NCBI RefSeq assembly: GCF_003026395.1
Contig: NZ_PYOO01000008.1
Span: forward strand, 103,201-167,200
Direction of reading: 5' to 3'
Length of the DNA: 64,000 bases
From: Photobacterium iliopiscarium
Lineage (GTDB): Bacteria; Pseudomonadota; Gammaproteobacteria; Enterobacterales; Vibrionaceae
In this document: positions 25,566-34,392 of the stretch, piece by piece
Numbering within the stretch: the stretch's first letter is position 1
How the letters are laid out: every line of letters begins with the position of its first letter
Position numbers and translations under genes: made by a program
Notes under the pieces: model-generated
What the model saw: only the letters and a program-made list of their open reading frames with translations
What the model was told of the DNA's origin: nothing
The model's database searches: none

Positions 25566-27689
25566 TTATTGTGCTTGATGGTCGATGGCATTAAGAAATA
25601 AGGCAATTTCTTTTGCTAGTAATGCGATTAACTGATTGTTATCAAGCCGATATATTTCATCTTCAATGTAAGTAAATGATTGATAAATGAGTTGTTCTTG
25701 TTTAGAAATATGTTTGAATAACTCAGTATGATTTAATGTTTGTTGTAATAGTTGTTGAAGTTGTATTAATGAATGTGTTGCACTTTTTATTTCAGATTCT
25801 ATTTGATTGTTGATTGTTATTTGTTCTTTGTTTTCATTGATTTGCGTTAATATTCGTAAAATAATATTTGAGCTACGGCTACAAAGAAGAATGTGTTCAC
25901 TGGTTTGTGAATTACGTTGTGGTTCGCCTAAATATCCCATCCAGTGATCAAATAAGTTGGTATCGTAGACAACACAATCTTGGAAATGATGTTGTAATTT
26001 CTCGCTGTGCTGTGGATCTTTATTTGATAAGTAAAGATGAAAGCTAATCAAGTAATCAGTATAACCCTTGATAGTGGCTGATAGTTGAGTCGGAAATGAT
26101 TTCTTTTGCCAGCCAGGAGTGAGAATAAACACAAAGATGAGAGGAATAAATACCCCTAATACGGTGTTATCTAACCGTGGCAGCATGATGTTATCTCCCT
26201 GCCCATTAAGCGAGAAACCCGCAAATACAAACAAGGTAACGAAGAAGACCGCAAACCCATAATGACGCGCAGAAGTATGAAAAAATAGGACAGCGGCAAT
26301 ACAGAAGACAAAGGGTAAAATATCCATTGATACTTGAAAGTGCAGTAAACCGCCGACCATGATTAATCCACAAATGGTTCCGGTAAGACGCTGTAACAAT
26401 CGCGTCCATGTCATGGATAAATTTGGACGTAATATTAATAAGCTGGTCATTAATGTCCAAAAGCCAAAATCAAGATTCAACGAACGAACAACAATAAGGC
26501 CAGTAGTAAGGCTCAATGTTCCACGCAGCGCGTGACGGAAGTAACTTGATTTCAGTGTCATTTGGCTGATGAGTTTTGAAACAATATCATTCCATTTCCA
26601 CGTTAAAACAATGGGTTTAGAGATGATTTGATTTGTTATCGTTACTGATGTTGATTCGTTTTTAAGTTCTTGCAATAAAAGATAAATAATATCTAATTTA
26701 TTAATAAATGAATGTGCTGTAATGGCTTCACTTTGTGCTTCTGCTGCTACCTGATATTGGCGTAATGTTTTAAAGTCAATTTCTGGCAGGTGTAAATGGT
26801 GTACATTATTGACAGTAACTTGCGCTAAATACTGACTAATTTGTTGATCTGCATGGTGAATACTGTCTAACCATTGTTGACTATGTTGTTTTAACAATGG
26901 TGTTGAAGTGAAATACATTAAACGTGTTTGTTCATTAATACGTTCTGCTATTTTTAAAAACCGGTAAATATCTTGTAGCTTGGCGCTGTCTTCACCACAA
27001 CAAAATTGCTGATGAATACGGTATTCAAGAGTATGAGATAAAGTCGCTATTTGTGAGCGAAACTGGGCTGATTTAATGAATAACTGGTTTTTATCTGTAG
27101 CAAATATGAATGCTTGATCGTGAAGCATCAGCTTTTTCGCTAACTTTTGATAAAGGTCCGATAAAATATCTTTTGATTCTTGATTTGGAAGAAAATAGAT
27201 TGCTAATGCCTGCCAGAAAATATACCACATCGCACCTCCTGTTAGCCAAAGGGGTACTAGCCATACTGGACGTCCTTCTAAGTGTAATAACATCGCGTAA
27301 ATAGCCAATAGAATCGCAGAGAACCCAATAGCCCCTAACCGAGGTGTTAATACTGCGAGCATAAACAGTGCAAAGCTGACTATTGCCAATGAAGTTACAA
27401 ATAATAACGAATGTGGAAAGACAACTTCGATGCCTAAACTGATAAAGAAAAAGAGGGGCAAGGCGATCATAAAATCAAAAATGCGGTATTTTGTCACGCT
27501 AGAAGTATCAGCAAAGCCACAGCTAATACTACCAAGTGAGAAAGCAATCCCCATGGTGACATGGCCCATTAAAAATAATGGAATAGAGCAGCTTACAAAG
27601 CTAAGCGCTGCAATATTGGTTCTTAAATTAAAGAAAGTTCGCAGTGATGGGTAACGAAGTAAAACATTTGATTGAATCATTGTCTGCAC
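25566..27689 (-). CDS. yccS: YccS/FUSC-family inner membrane protein
   Basis: This 707-residue membrane protein is close in length to E. coli YccS. It has two hydrophobic blocks of about five helices each (about 15-165 and 385-520), separated by a cytoplasmic helical region, plus a C-terminal cytoplasmic domain. The second block has FUSC features (FGFWTLMTSLLILRPNLSMTWTRLLQRLTGTICG). FUSC proteins are related to aromatic-acid and fusaric-acid efflux components, but no substrate is known for YccS. It is unaccompanied by a membrane-fusion partner. ATG at 27689 or the third codon after it could be the start. Confidence 0.85.
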   Translation of the reverse strand: MQTMIQSNVLLRYPSLRTFFNLRTNIAALSFVSCSIPLFLMGHVTMGIAFSLGSISCGFADTSSVTKYRIFDFMIALPLFFFISLGIEVVFPHSLLFVTSLAIVSFALFMLAVLTPRLGAIGFSAILLAIYAMLLHLEGRPVWLVPLWLTGGAMWYIFWQALAIYFLPNQESKDILSDLYQKLAKKLMLHDQAFIFATDKNQLFIKSAQFRSQIATLSHTLEYRIHQQFCCGEDSAKLQDIYRFLKIAERINEQTRLMYFTSTPLLKQHSQQWLDSIHHADQQISQYLAQVTVNNVHHLHLPEIDFKTLRQYQVAAEAQSEAITAHSFINKLDIIYLLLQELKNESTSVTITNQIISKPIVLTWKWNDIVSKLISQMTLKSSYFRHALRGTLSLTTGLIVVRSLNLDFGFWTLMTSLLILRPNLSMTWTRLLQRLTGTICGLIMVGGLLHFQVSMDILPFVFCIAAVLFFHTSARHYGFAVFFVTLFVFAGFSLNGQGDNIMLPRLDNTVLGVFIPLIFVFILTPGWQKKSFPTQLSATIKGYTDYLISFHLYLSNKDPQHSEKLQHHFQDCVVYDTNLFDHWMGYLGEPQRNSQTSEHILLCSRSSNIILRILTQINENKEQITINNQIESEIKSATHSLIQLQQLLQQTLNHTELFKHISKQEQLIYQSFTYIEDEIYRLDNNQLIALLAKEIALFLNAIDHQAQ

Positions 27690-27938
27690 GATAGTTAAGA
27701 AGAAACACGTATTGCTCTAATTTATCGCTTGTTGGTATGTTTTTCTAGTGTGATGACCGATTTTTTCTCTTACTTTTATATATCGCAATAGCGTCATAAA
27801 AAAGTATAACTTAAATGTACCATCACTGTGTTTGTATTATGGTAAAAAATATCCATAATATTTGGTTGTATAGACTATTTATTAAAGTCCTGTTTATCTT
27901 TATTATTGCGCCATCAATGAGTTAATAGAGATATTATT

Positions 27939-28598
27939 ATGCAACATCAAATTATTACCGATCTTAATAGCCGCTATACTGCAAAGCAATATGATAAAAC
28001 TAAAAAAATTAGCGCTGAAAATATGGATGTCATTAAAGAAGCCATTCGTTTGTCTGCTTCATCTATTAATTCTCAACCATGGAAGTTTATTGTTCTTGAA
28101 AGTGATGAGGCAAAACAGCGCTTTTATCAAACATTTGAAAATAAATTCCAATTCAATCAACACCATGCAACAGAAGCATCACATATTGTTTTGTTTGCAT
28201 ATAACCCTTCTTATACTAAAGATGACTACCGCCATGTGGTTGATGTTGAGGTGTCATCAGGACATTTACCCGCAGAAAAATATAATGATATGTTAGATGG
28301 CGCTTATGGTTTTGCTGAATTAAATACCGATGAAAATGGATTTAATGGTCATTGGACAAAAGCGCAAAGCTATATCGCATTAGGAAACGTATTGCATGTT
28401 CTTGCTCGCTTGGGTATTGCGTCAACAACAATGGAAGGGGTTGATTCAGAATTGATTGGTTCAACTTTTAAAGATGAACTTGGTGGTTATGTTTGTGATG
28501 TTGCTCTTGCTATGGGATACCCTTTAGAAGGACAAGATTATAACTTTGGTTTACCAAAAGCGCGTTTAGCTGAAGCTGATGTTATTACCGTTATTTAA
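27939..28598 (+). CDS. NAD(P)H nitroreductase / flavin reductase (NfsB, FRase I type)
   Basis: This 219-residue flavoprotein is of the same length as the major flavin reductase of Vibrio fischeri. Shared segments include DLNSRYTAKQYD at the start, RLSASSINSQPWKFIV (FMN binding) and STTMEGVDSELI. It transfers electrons from NAD(P)H to FMN, nitroaromatics or quinones in the cytoplasm. In luminous relatives such enzymes feed FMNH2 to luciferase, but no lux genes are in this window. AGAG at about 11 bases precedes the start. A strong bidirectional terminator follows. Confidence 0.9.
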   Translation: MQHQIITDLNSRYTAKQYDKTKKISAENMDVIKEAIRLSASSINSQPWKFIVLESDEAKQRFYQTFENKFQFNQHHATEASHIVLFAYNPSYTKDDYRHVVDVEVSSGHLPAEKYNDMLDGAYGFAELNTDENGFNGHWTKAQSYIALGNVLHVLARLGIASTTMEGVDSELIGSTFKDELGGYVCDVALAMGYPLEGQDYNFGLPKARLAEADVITVI

Positions 28599-28617
28599 TA
28601 TTGCTAACATAACATGA

Positions 28618-28662
28618 TGATAACGTTTGAATAGACTCTAAATTCAAACGTTATCATTTTTA
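28618..28662. terminator. bidirectional terminator between nitroreductase and LysR genes
   Basis: GATAACGTTTGAAT and ATTCAAACGTTATC form a perfect 14-bp stem around a 9-base loop, with a T-rich tail on the plus strand. Confidence 0.85.
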
Positions 28663-28671
28663 TAAGCTTAC

Positions 28672-29601
28672 TTATTGAGGTAAATAAGCTTCCCATCTTG
28701 GTGGGGTGCCAATGTGTTCTTGAACGGCATGAATAAATTCTTTCACCAACATCGTTTGTTTTCTATGAGGATATACGGCATAAATTGCTGTGTTTGAACG
28801 TGATATCGTCATTTCTGGCAATAGCTGTACTAAGTCTAAGTTTTCAAGTGAATCTTCTAAGTTAGACAAATCTATTAATGCATATCCTAAGCCATCTTTG
28901 GCTGCATTTATCATCGTTTTCACATCACTGACTTTATATTTAGCTTGCATTTTATAAGTAATAAAATCGGTATCTGCTATGTTATCTTTGATCTGTAATT
29001 GATCAAGCGTCACATCAATATTATTGTAAACAATAGCTGGTAATTGAGTTAGTTGTTGTGGTGATTGAGGAAGACCATAACGATGAACAAAAGCAGAAGA
29101 AGCAATTAAAATAAAATGGGTGTCTGCTATTTTCTTGGCAATTAAATTAGATTCAGTGAGTTTTCCAAGTCGAAATGCAATATCAAATTGTTCTGAAATA
29201 ATGTCTGCTTTTCTATCATCAAGTGAATGGATGATTTGAATGTCAGGGTATTTGTTGATGAAACACGAAATGACAGGTTGTAAGTAGTTTTGTCCAAAGT
29301 AAATTGGCGATGTAATACGTAAAATACCTTTGGGCTGTGATTGGTATGACTTTGCAATAAGTTGGATATCATCTAAGATATCGTTAAGTTTAATTGTTTG
29401 TTCGAGAATATTCTCACCAGCAGATGTCAATGAAAATGATCGTGTAGATCTGTTTAAAAGCTGAACGCCTAATTCTAGTTCTAATTTTTTGATTTTTTTT
29501 GATAATGATGAATTATCCATATTATGTAAAGCCGCTGCTTTTGAAAATGAACCTTGATGAACAACATCAGCAAACAATAATAATTGAGTAGTTAATGACA
29601 T
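28672..29601 (-). CDS. LysR-family transcriptional regulator
   Basis: This 309-residue regulator has an N-terminal winged helix-turn-helix (LLLFADVVHQGSFSKAAALHNMDNSSLSKKIKKLE, seen as parts) and a LysR substrate-binding domain from about residue 90. It is of the PecT/AaeR-like group with the LGVQLLNRSTRSFSLTSAG segment. It lies 46 bp downstream of the TauE/SafE gene on the same strand and may be co-transcribed, so it could control that exporter. The inducer is unknown. Confidence 0.88.
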   Translation of the reverse strand: MSLTTQLLLFADVVHQGSFSKAAALHNMDNSSLSKKIKKLELELGVQLLNRSTRSFSLTSAGENILEQTIKLNDILDDIQLIAKSYQSQPKGILRITSPIYFGQNYLQPVISCFINKYPDIQIIHSLDDRKADIISEQFDIAFRLGKLTESNLIAKKIADTHFILIASSAFVHRYGLPQSPQQLTQLPAIVYNNIDVTLDQLQIKDNIADTDFITYKMQAKYKVSDVKTMINAAKDGLGYALIDLSNLEDSLENLDLVQLLPEMTISRSNTAIYAVYPHRKQTMLVKEFIHAVQEHIGTPPRWEAYLPQ

Positions 29602-29647
29602 TATTTATTCCTTCAATGTCCAATGAAAAAGCGGGTAAATAAATTAA

Positions 29648-30367
29648 CTATACTAGACTTTTGTATATTGCAATAAAACCACAAATTAAGCATAGCGTTA
29701 ATGCACCGTAACGAATCGTTTGTTTGGGCAACGATTGGGTCGTTTTTAATGCTAACCAATATCCCGCCCATGCTGCGGGTAGTAAAGGCAATGTTAGCCA
29801 TAATTTGTCGATATTTAAAAAGCCAACGGGAATTAAGGTTATTAAAGAGATAATCGAACTAAATACAAAAAAAGCCGACAAATTCCCCCGTAATTGATTC
29901 GCTTCTTGGTGCTGTAACAGTATAGCCATCGGTGGGCCACCAATGGCTGAACTAGTGCCAAATAATCCTGAGAAAAATCCGGCAATAACCATTCTTCTTG
30001 GTGTTGGCTCAATTCTAAACGGCATTATACTAATAAAGACAGCAAGTAATACCAATAAACCTACCCATAATGATAAGCTTTGTGTTGAAACAAAAACGAG
30101 TAGTGTTGCGCCTGCAATAGATCCTGGAATACGTCCTAAGATGGCCATTTTTAATCCGCCTAATTCAATACTATTGCGATGTTTTAAGCTATTAAGTAAT
30201 GAGATAAAGAGGGCAACTAGACAAATAGGGGCGGGGACATACTGGGGTGCAATAATAATAAGAATCGGGGCTGAAACGATAGCAAGTCCAAAACCAATAG
30301 CCGTTTGTACAAAAGATCCTAAAAAGATCATTGTCATTGCCAGTAATGCTGTTGGGTCAATAGTCAT
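29648..30367 (-). CDS. TauE/SafE-family sulfite/organosulfonate exporter-like permease
   Basis: This 239-residue membrane protein has about eight helices and two repeated halves, each starting with a conserved glycine-rich segment: FLGSFVQTAIGFGLAIVSAP and GFFSGLFGTSSAIGGPPMAI. These are hallmarks of the TauE/SafE (DUF81) family. It exports small sulfur-containing or other organic anions across the inner membrane; the substrate is unknown. It precedes a LysR gene by 46 bp. Confidence 0.88.
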   Translation of the reverse strand: MTIDPTALLAMTMIFLGSFVQTAIGFGLAIVSAPILIIIAPQYVPAPICLVALFISLLNSLKHRNSIELGGLKMAILGRIPGSIAGATLLVFVSTQSLSLWVGLLVLLAVFISIMPFRIEPTPRRMVIAGFFSGLFGTSSAIGGPPMAILLQHQEANQLRGNLSAFFVFSSIISLITLIPVGFLNIDKLWLTLPLLPAAWAGYWLALKTTQSLPKQTIRYGALTLCLICGFIAIYKSLV

Positions 30368-30443
30368 AATTAGGTGCTCACATTAAGAATCATAGAATGT
30401 GGCTATTGTTATGCACCATGCTTTTTTATGCAATCAAGAAATT

Positions 30444-30471
30444 AATCAGCATGATATAAATCATGCTGATT
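30444..30471 (-). terminator. hairpin terminator for the 30481 gene
   Basis: AATCAGCATGAT and ATCATGCTGATT form a perfect 12-bp stem around a 4-base loop, 10 bp after the stop of the minus-strand gene. The tail on that strand (AATTTCTT) is moderately T-rich. Confidence 0.7.
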
Positions 30472-30480
30472 AAAATATGG

Positions 30481-31011
30481 TTAGTTGTTATGCTGTTTTT
30501 CAATCATTTTATCAACGACTGTGAGGTAGACAATTAAAATCATACTGATACTAAATAAGTTTAATAAATACTCAGCATCACGGGCATTTGATAATGTTTG
30601 ACTGAATAACATTATTGTTGTAACAAGAAATGATGTGATTGCTGATCGCATTAACCATGGACGCGCACGGCCAACAAGAAACTCTTTATTTATAATTGAC
30701 ATCAATATAAATAAAACTGGTAAACATTGTAAAATAATAATAATTGGAAATAAAAATTCAAATAAGGGTGTGAAAAATAAATGCCCTATTCGGCTATTAT
30801 CCCAATTGCTAACAATATGATCATGCCAGCCTCCCCATGTTAAGCCATAATATGCGGTCTTAGGGTGTAAAATCCCTAAAGATATGCCCACTACTTTATC
30901 AAGAAAGCCATTTTTAAACCAAAATGCAGCTAAAAACAACTGTACTGGCATTATATACAAAGAAAGTTTTTTCACTCGTGACGATCCTAGAAATAATAGA
31001 TTATTAATCAT
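30481..31011 (-). CDS. four-helix membrane protein of unknown function
   Basis: I do not recognise this 176-residue protein. It has four predicted membrane segments (about residues 17-34, 82-104, 122-142 and 146-166). The first loop contains WHDHIVSNWDNSRIGH, with conserved-looking Trp, His and Asp residues. The helix layout recalls small DoxX-like proteins, but no defining motif is visible. The start is uncertain: the ATG at 31011 has only a weak upstream purine run, and two later in-frame Mets exist. It is isolated between gaps on both sides. Confidence 0.6.
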   Translation of the reverse strand: MINNLLFLGSSRVKKLSLYIMPVQLFLAAFWFKNGFLDKVVGISLGILHPKTAYYGLTWGGWHDHIVSNWDNSRIGHLFFTPLFEFLFPIIIILQCLPVLFILMSIINKEFLVGRARPWLMRSAITSFLVTTIMLFSQTLSNARDAEYLLNLFSISMILIVYLTVVDKMIEKQHNN

Positions 31012-31246
31012 AGTAATGAATTATCAATTTTATATTAAGTTAAACGAAAAGTAATAGAAATGGAATTTAAATTATAAAAATATCAATTGCTATCATCTTT
31101 GTGAATAATACATCTAGAATGCATTGATCAAAGCGTGGCTATTTATATATAGTGCCTATTTTTTATCTGTAACTTATATTATTTGTTATAATATACTCAT
31201 GAATACTTTTATAACCTGCTTATAGTAAATAGTTAAAAGTAGAGAG

Positions 31247-31993
31247 TCATTTCGATAATTTATCTAAAAAAAGTAAGCCTTGCTGTAAACCATTAGAGGT
31301 TAATGTATTATAAAAAGTATCGATATTTGTTAAATATTGACTGATGGCGTGTTTTTCCTCACTATTTTTAGTCATATTTAAAAAGATAAGGCATACCATT
31401 CCTGTTCTTGAGTGGATCACTTGTTCCAATAATAATGTTCCAGCTTTAGATGACAATTTAATACCTAAATCTAGAGTGTTATTTGTCATCGCGTGACTAA
31501 AAACAGATAATAGTTCATTATCTATATCTTCGGCCTGTGAGAATAATGAAGAAAGGTATTTGACGTGTTTAGTTGCGAGTGCTGCTATCATATTTTCAAG
31601 ATTTTCAGAAGTAGGGGATTGCTGCCAGCGCAATATATCACTTGATGTTACTGTCATGATTTGATCATAGGTGTTTACTTTATTTATTGCAATATCATGA
31701 TTTGATGCATAAAACATATTAAAGCACTGCTGGATCACAGCTTCGAAATTAACGTCAGGGATGGTAATCTGTTGTTGTGATAATATTTGAGCGGTGGTGT
31801 TTTTAGCCTCACTGTGGAGTGATTGCACCATTAAATACAGCGTAAAAAAAATCTTTCCTTGAAAAATAGCTTCATGCAGACGATCATCCACTGATGCTGA
31901 TTGAGCTGTTAATTCAGTAAATGTGACTATTTCTCTAACAGCAGCCTGAATCTGAAGTTCAATACTTATCGTGTCATTCAATCTTGTACTCAT
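31247..31993 (-). CDS. cytoplasmic protein of unknown function
   Basis: I do not recognise this 248-residue protein. It is soluble, mostly alpha-helical in appearance and mildly acidic, with no signal peptide, membrane helix or metal motif. AAGGAA before the ATG supports the start. It is divergent from the 106-residue gene at 32177 across a 183-bp gap, which could make the two a functional pair, although nothing else links them. Codon use resembles its neighbours, so the gene is probably real. Confidence 0.6.
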   Translation of the reverse strand: MSTRLNDTISIELQIQAAVREIVTFTELTAQSASVDDRLHEAIFQGKIFFTLYLMVQSLHSEAKNTTAQILSQQQITIPDVNFEAVIQQCFNMFYASNHDIAINKVNTYDQIMTVTSSDILRWQQSPTSENLENMIAALATKHVKYLSSLFSQAEDIDNELLSVFSHAMTNNTLDLGIKLSSKAGTLLLEQVIHSRTGMVCLIFLNMTKNSEEKHAISQYLTNIDTFYNTLTSNGLQQGLLFLDKLSK

Positions 31994-32176
31994 TAGCGTA
32001 TTCCTTTTATCGCAGGTACCGTTTAATTGTGGTATAGGATATTGATTTATGCACCGTGTGATTGTCGATATTGTGAATAATGTTCACTTTTTTTGACTGA
32101 GTATTTAATTTACTCTAACTGTAATATTTTCTAATGCAGGCATATACTATGATAAAAATAAAAAGATGTATTTATT

Positions 32177-32497
32177 ATGAATATTACTTATAGTGAAAAC
32201 AGGCATTTACGTAAATTTTTCCATTTGCACATGCAATATCAAGCTGTTATTTATCAGGATGTAAGAGAGCGGTTGTCTTATTTGATTATTAATCGATCTG
32301 ATAAAATAAAGACAGCAAGACAATTTCGGTGTGGTGGTTTGAAAATATATGAATATAAAATTGTTGCCGCTAAAGATGCCGTATTTCGGTTAGCTTATAC
32401 CTATTTTAATGACATAATCAATGTGATTTATATTAGTCAAACAATAATAAAACATCAGTTTTGTAAATTATTAGAAAAAACAGATCTTGTTGATTAA
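32177..32497 (+). CDS. small basic protein of unknown function, possibly RelE-like
   Basis: A 106-residue basic protein with no recognised family. The middle and end (LKIYEYKIVAAKDAVFRLAYTYF, shown here as parts of one stretch, then VIYISQTIIKHQFCK) have the strand-turn-strand pattern with Tyr and Phe seen in RelE/HigB-type toxins. No antitoxin gene is adjacent, so this is only a hint. It is flanked by a bidirectional terminator. An ATG at 32177 follows a weak ribosome site. Confidence 0.45.
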   Translation: MNITYSENRHLRKFFHLHMQYQAVIYQDVRERLSYLIINRSDKIKTARQFRCGGLKIYEYKIVAAKDAVFRLAYTYFNDIINVIYISQTIIKHQFCKLLEKTDLVD

Positions 32498-32520
32498 TAG
32501 ATATAATAATGTTGGATAAA

Positions 32521-32553
32521 AAATAAGCCGCTCAATAATATTAGCGGCTTATT
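32521..32553. terminator. bidirectional terminator
   Basis: AAATAAGCCGCT and AGCGGCTTATTT form a perfect 12-bp stem around a 9-base loop. It separates the plus-strand 106-residue gene from the convergent NfeD gene. Confidence 0.85.
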
Positions 32554-32584
32554 TATAACGAGAAAATGTAATCGAAAAGTTAAT

Positions 32585-33037
32585 TCACGACTTATCGACT
32601 GGTTTTACCCATAAAACACCCACTTCTTTTTTTATAACCTCAACCATGACACCTTTTTCTATTTGTGTTTCTGATTTAATCTGCCATTGAATACCAGAAT
32701 AATTAAAGGTATAGCGTTCTGATGGCGATAAATCTTTTTCTAGTTTAAATGTTATAACGGCAAAATCACTTTTGATATCGGTTTTACTAGGCTTGTTTTG
32801 TAATTTTTTCAATGGTTTCCAAAGTACAATGGCTAATGCTAAGGTTATAATGGCTAAGGTTAAAATCGTGCTTATCCAATTAGCCTCTATCATACCCATG
32901 TAAATTAAGCCACTGGTGAGCAACATAGCAATGCCGAAAAACAGTAGTACAAAGGTACTACAACCTAGTATTAACACTTCAATGATAAGAGTCAGTAACC
33001 CTAATATCACTAATGTTTGTGGAATATTGTTAAACAT
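32585..33037 (-). CDS. NfeD-like membrane protein
   Basis: This 150-residue protein has two or three membrane helices in the first 80 residues and a C-terminal OB-fold-like domain (about 90-148, ending GVLWVKPVD), the arrangement of short NfeD proteins such as E. coli YbbJ. It is encoded 14 bp downstream of a QmcA-type SPFH gene; NfeD and SPFH proteins commonly form membrane-microdomain pairs. It is likely a partner of QmcA in membrane quality control. Confidence 0.87.
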   Translation of the reverse strand: MFNNIPQTLVILGLLTLIIEVLILGCSTFVLLFFGIAMLLTSGLIYMGMIEANWISTILTLAIITLALAIVLWKPLKKLQNKPSKTDIKSDFAVITFKLEKDLSPSERYTFNYSGIQWQIKSETQIEKGVMVEVIKKEVGVLWVKPVDKS

Positions 33038-33051
33038 ACAATACCTTAGCT

Positions 33052-34008
33052 CTAAGAGTGATTCTTTTGAGCTTTATTAATTGAATTTATAATTGATAAT
33101 CCTTGTGCAACCATTGCACTCGCACTGGTCGAATCGTCAGGTAATAGAACCACTGATGATTCTTTAGCAATGGCTTTTTTAGCTTCAATGGCTTTGGTGG
33201 CTAATTCTAGTTGAATCGCTTTCTGGCCTTGTTCAGTATCCGCAGCTTCACCTATTGTGCGTAATGCGCGTGCTTGTGCATCGGCAACCGCTAAAATAGC
33301 AGCAGCTTCACCTTCTGCTCTAAGGATCTGTTCTTGTTTATCTGCTTCTGCTGCTAATACTTGAGCTTGTTTTTTACCTTCCGCGACGTTAATAGCTGAT
33401 TGACGATCACCCTCAGATTCAAGGATTTGCGCTCTTTTCTCTCGTTCTGCCTTCATTTGTGCTTCCATGGCTTCCATAACCGAGCTTGGTGGCACAATAT
33501 CTTTAATTTCGTAACGAAGTACCTGTACACCCCAAGGGTCTGATGCGGTATTTATAGCTGCAACAATATTAGCATTTAGTAAATCACGCTCTTCAAAGGT
33601 TTTATCTAATTCCATTTTACCTAATTCAGAACGCATCGTGGTTTGCGCAAGTTGAGTGACGGCAAATTTATAATCATCAACACCATAGGTTGCTTTATAA
33701 GGCTCTAGAACTCGAAAATACAGCACGCCATCGACAACAAGGCTAATATTGTCTTTTGTGATCGCAGATTGTGAAGGAACATCGACTGCGGTTTCTTTTA
33801 GGCTTCGTTTGGCGCCAATACTGTCAATAAAAGGAATAATAAAATTCAAACCAGCTTCTTTGGTGGAGCGGTATTTTCCGAAACGTTCAACAAGCCATGC
33901 TTCATTTTGAGGTACAAAAATAATACTTAATTTAAGCGTAACAACAATAAATATGAGTAAGTATAATTGTGGGCTAGAGAGTAAGTTAGTAATGAGATCG
34001 AGTGGCAT
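33052..34008 (-). CDS. qmcA: SPFH/stomatin-family membrane protein QmcA-like
   Basis: This 318-residue protein has one N-terminal membrane anchor (about 12-32) and a prohibitin/stomatin (SPFH) domain (IVPQNEAWLVERFGKYRSTKEAG onwards, in parts). A long Ala/Glu/Arg/Gln-rich coiled coil follows (about 180-275; QMKAEREKRAQILESEGDRQ). The length and pattern match E. coli QmcA (YbbK), which oligomerises in the inner membrane and interacts with FtsH. The nfeD-like gene follows in the same operon, as in ybbKJ. Confidence 0.9.
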   Translation of the reverse strand: MPLDLITNLLSSPQLYLLIFIVVTLKLSIIFVPQNEAWLVERFGKYRSTKEAGLNFIIPFIDSIGAKRSLKETAVDVPSQSAITKDNISLVVDGVLYFRVLEPYKATYGVDDYKFAVTQLAQTTMRSELGKMELDKTFEERDLLNANIVAAINTASDPWGVQVLRYEIKDIVPPSSVMEAMEAQMKAEREKRAQILESEGDRQSAINVAEGKKQAQVLAAEADKQEQILRAEGEAAAILAVADAQARALRTIGEAADTEQGQKAIQLELATKAIEAKKAIAKESSVVLLPDDSTSASAMVAQGLSIINSINKAQKNHS

Positions 34009-34392
34009 TTATATATTCCTTTTGTTGATTAGCTTTCCAGTAGCACTTTAAGCGTTGTGCTACTAAAACGCAGTAGATCAATATGAAAATAATGAAGTTA
34101 TCAATAGTGTGTCTTTTATTGCTTATATATTGAACAAGTGACATGTTATCACACTTGTTTTTTATGCTTATAATATGTTATTGAATTCGTGATGTGTACC
34201 GAAAGGAAGGGTATGGATATTGAAGAGAAATGTAATGACTTAAGTATGGGCGTATGACGGCATATATCAAATCATTTTTATCAAAGGAGATGATTAACGT
34301 TAATAAAAGATTATTATCAATAGGATCTGACTGGATTTAATCGCTTGAATAGGGGCGTTGAACGGATTATCGATTCATTAATTAACCATCGC
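34009..34392. other. 384-bp gap with two hairpins and short open frames
   Basis: Two hairpins are present: AGTAGCAC/GTGCTACT at 34039-34064 and AACAAGTG/CACTTGTT at 34133-34159, the second followed by TTTT on the plus strand although both flanking genes are on the minus strand. A 14-codon frame at 34213 has a strong GGAAGG ribosome site, and a 16-codon frame near 34290 follows AAAGGAG directly. Both are too short to call. A small plus-strand RNA ending near 34163 is possible. Confidence 0.35.

Noticed and set aside
34213..34254. 14-codon leader peptide with strong ribosome site
   Set aside because: It is too short to support without expression data, and no gene follows on that strand.
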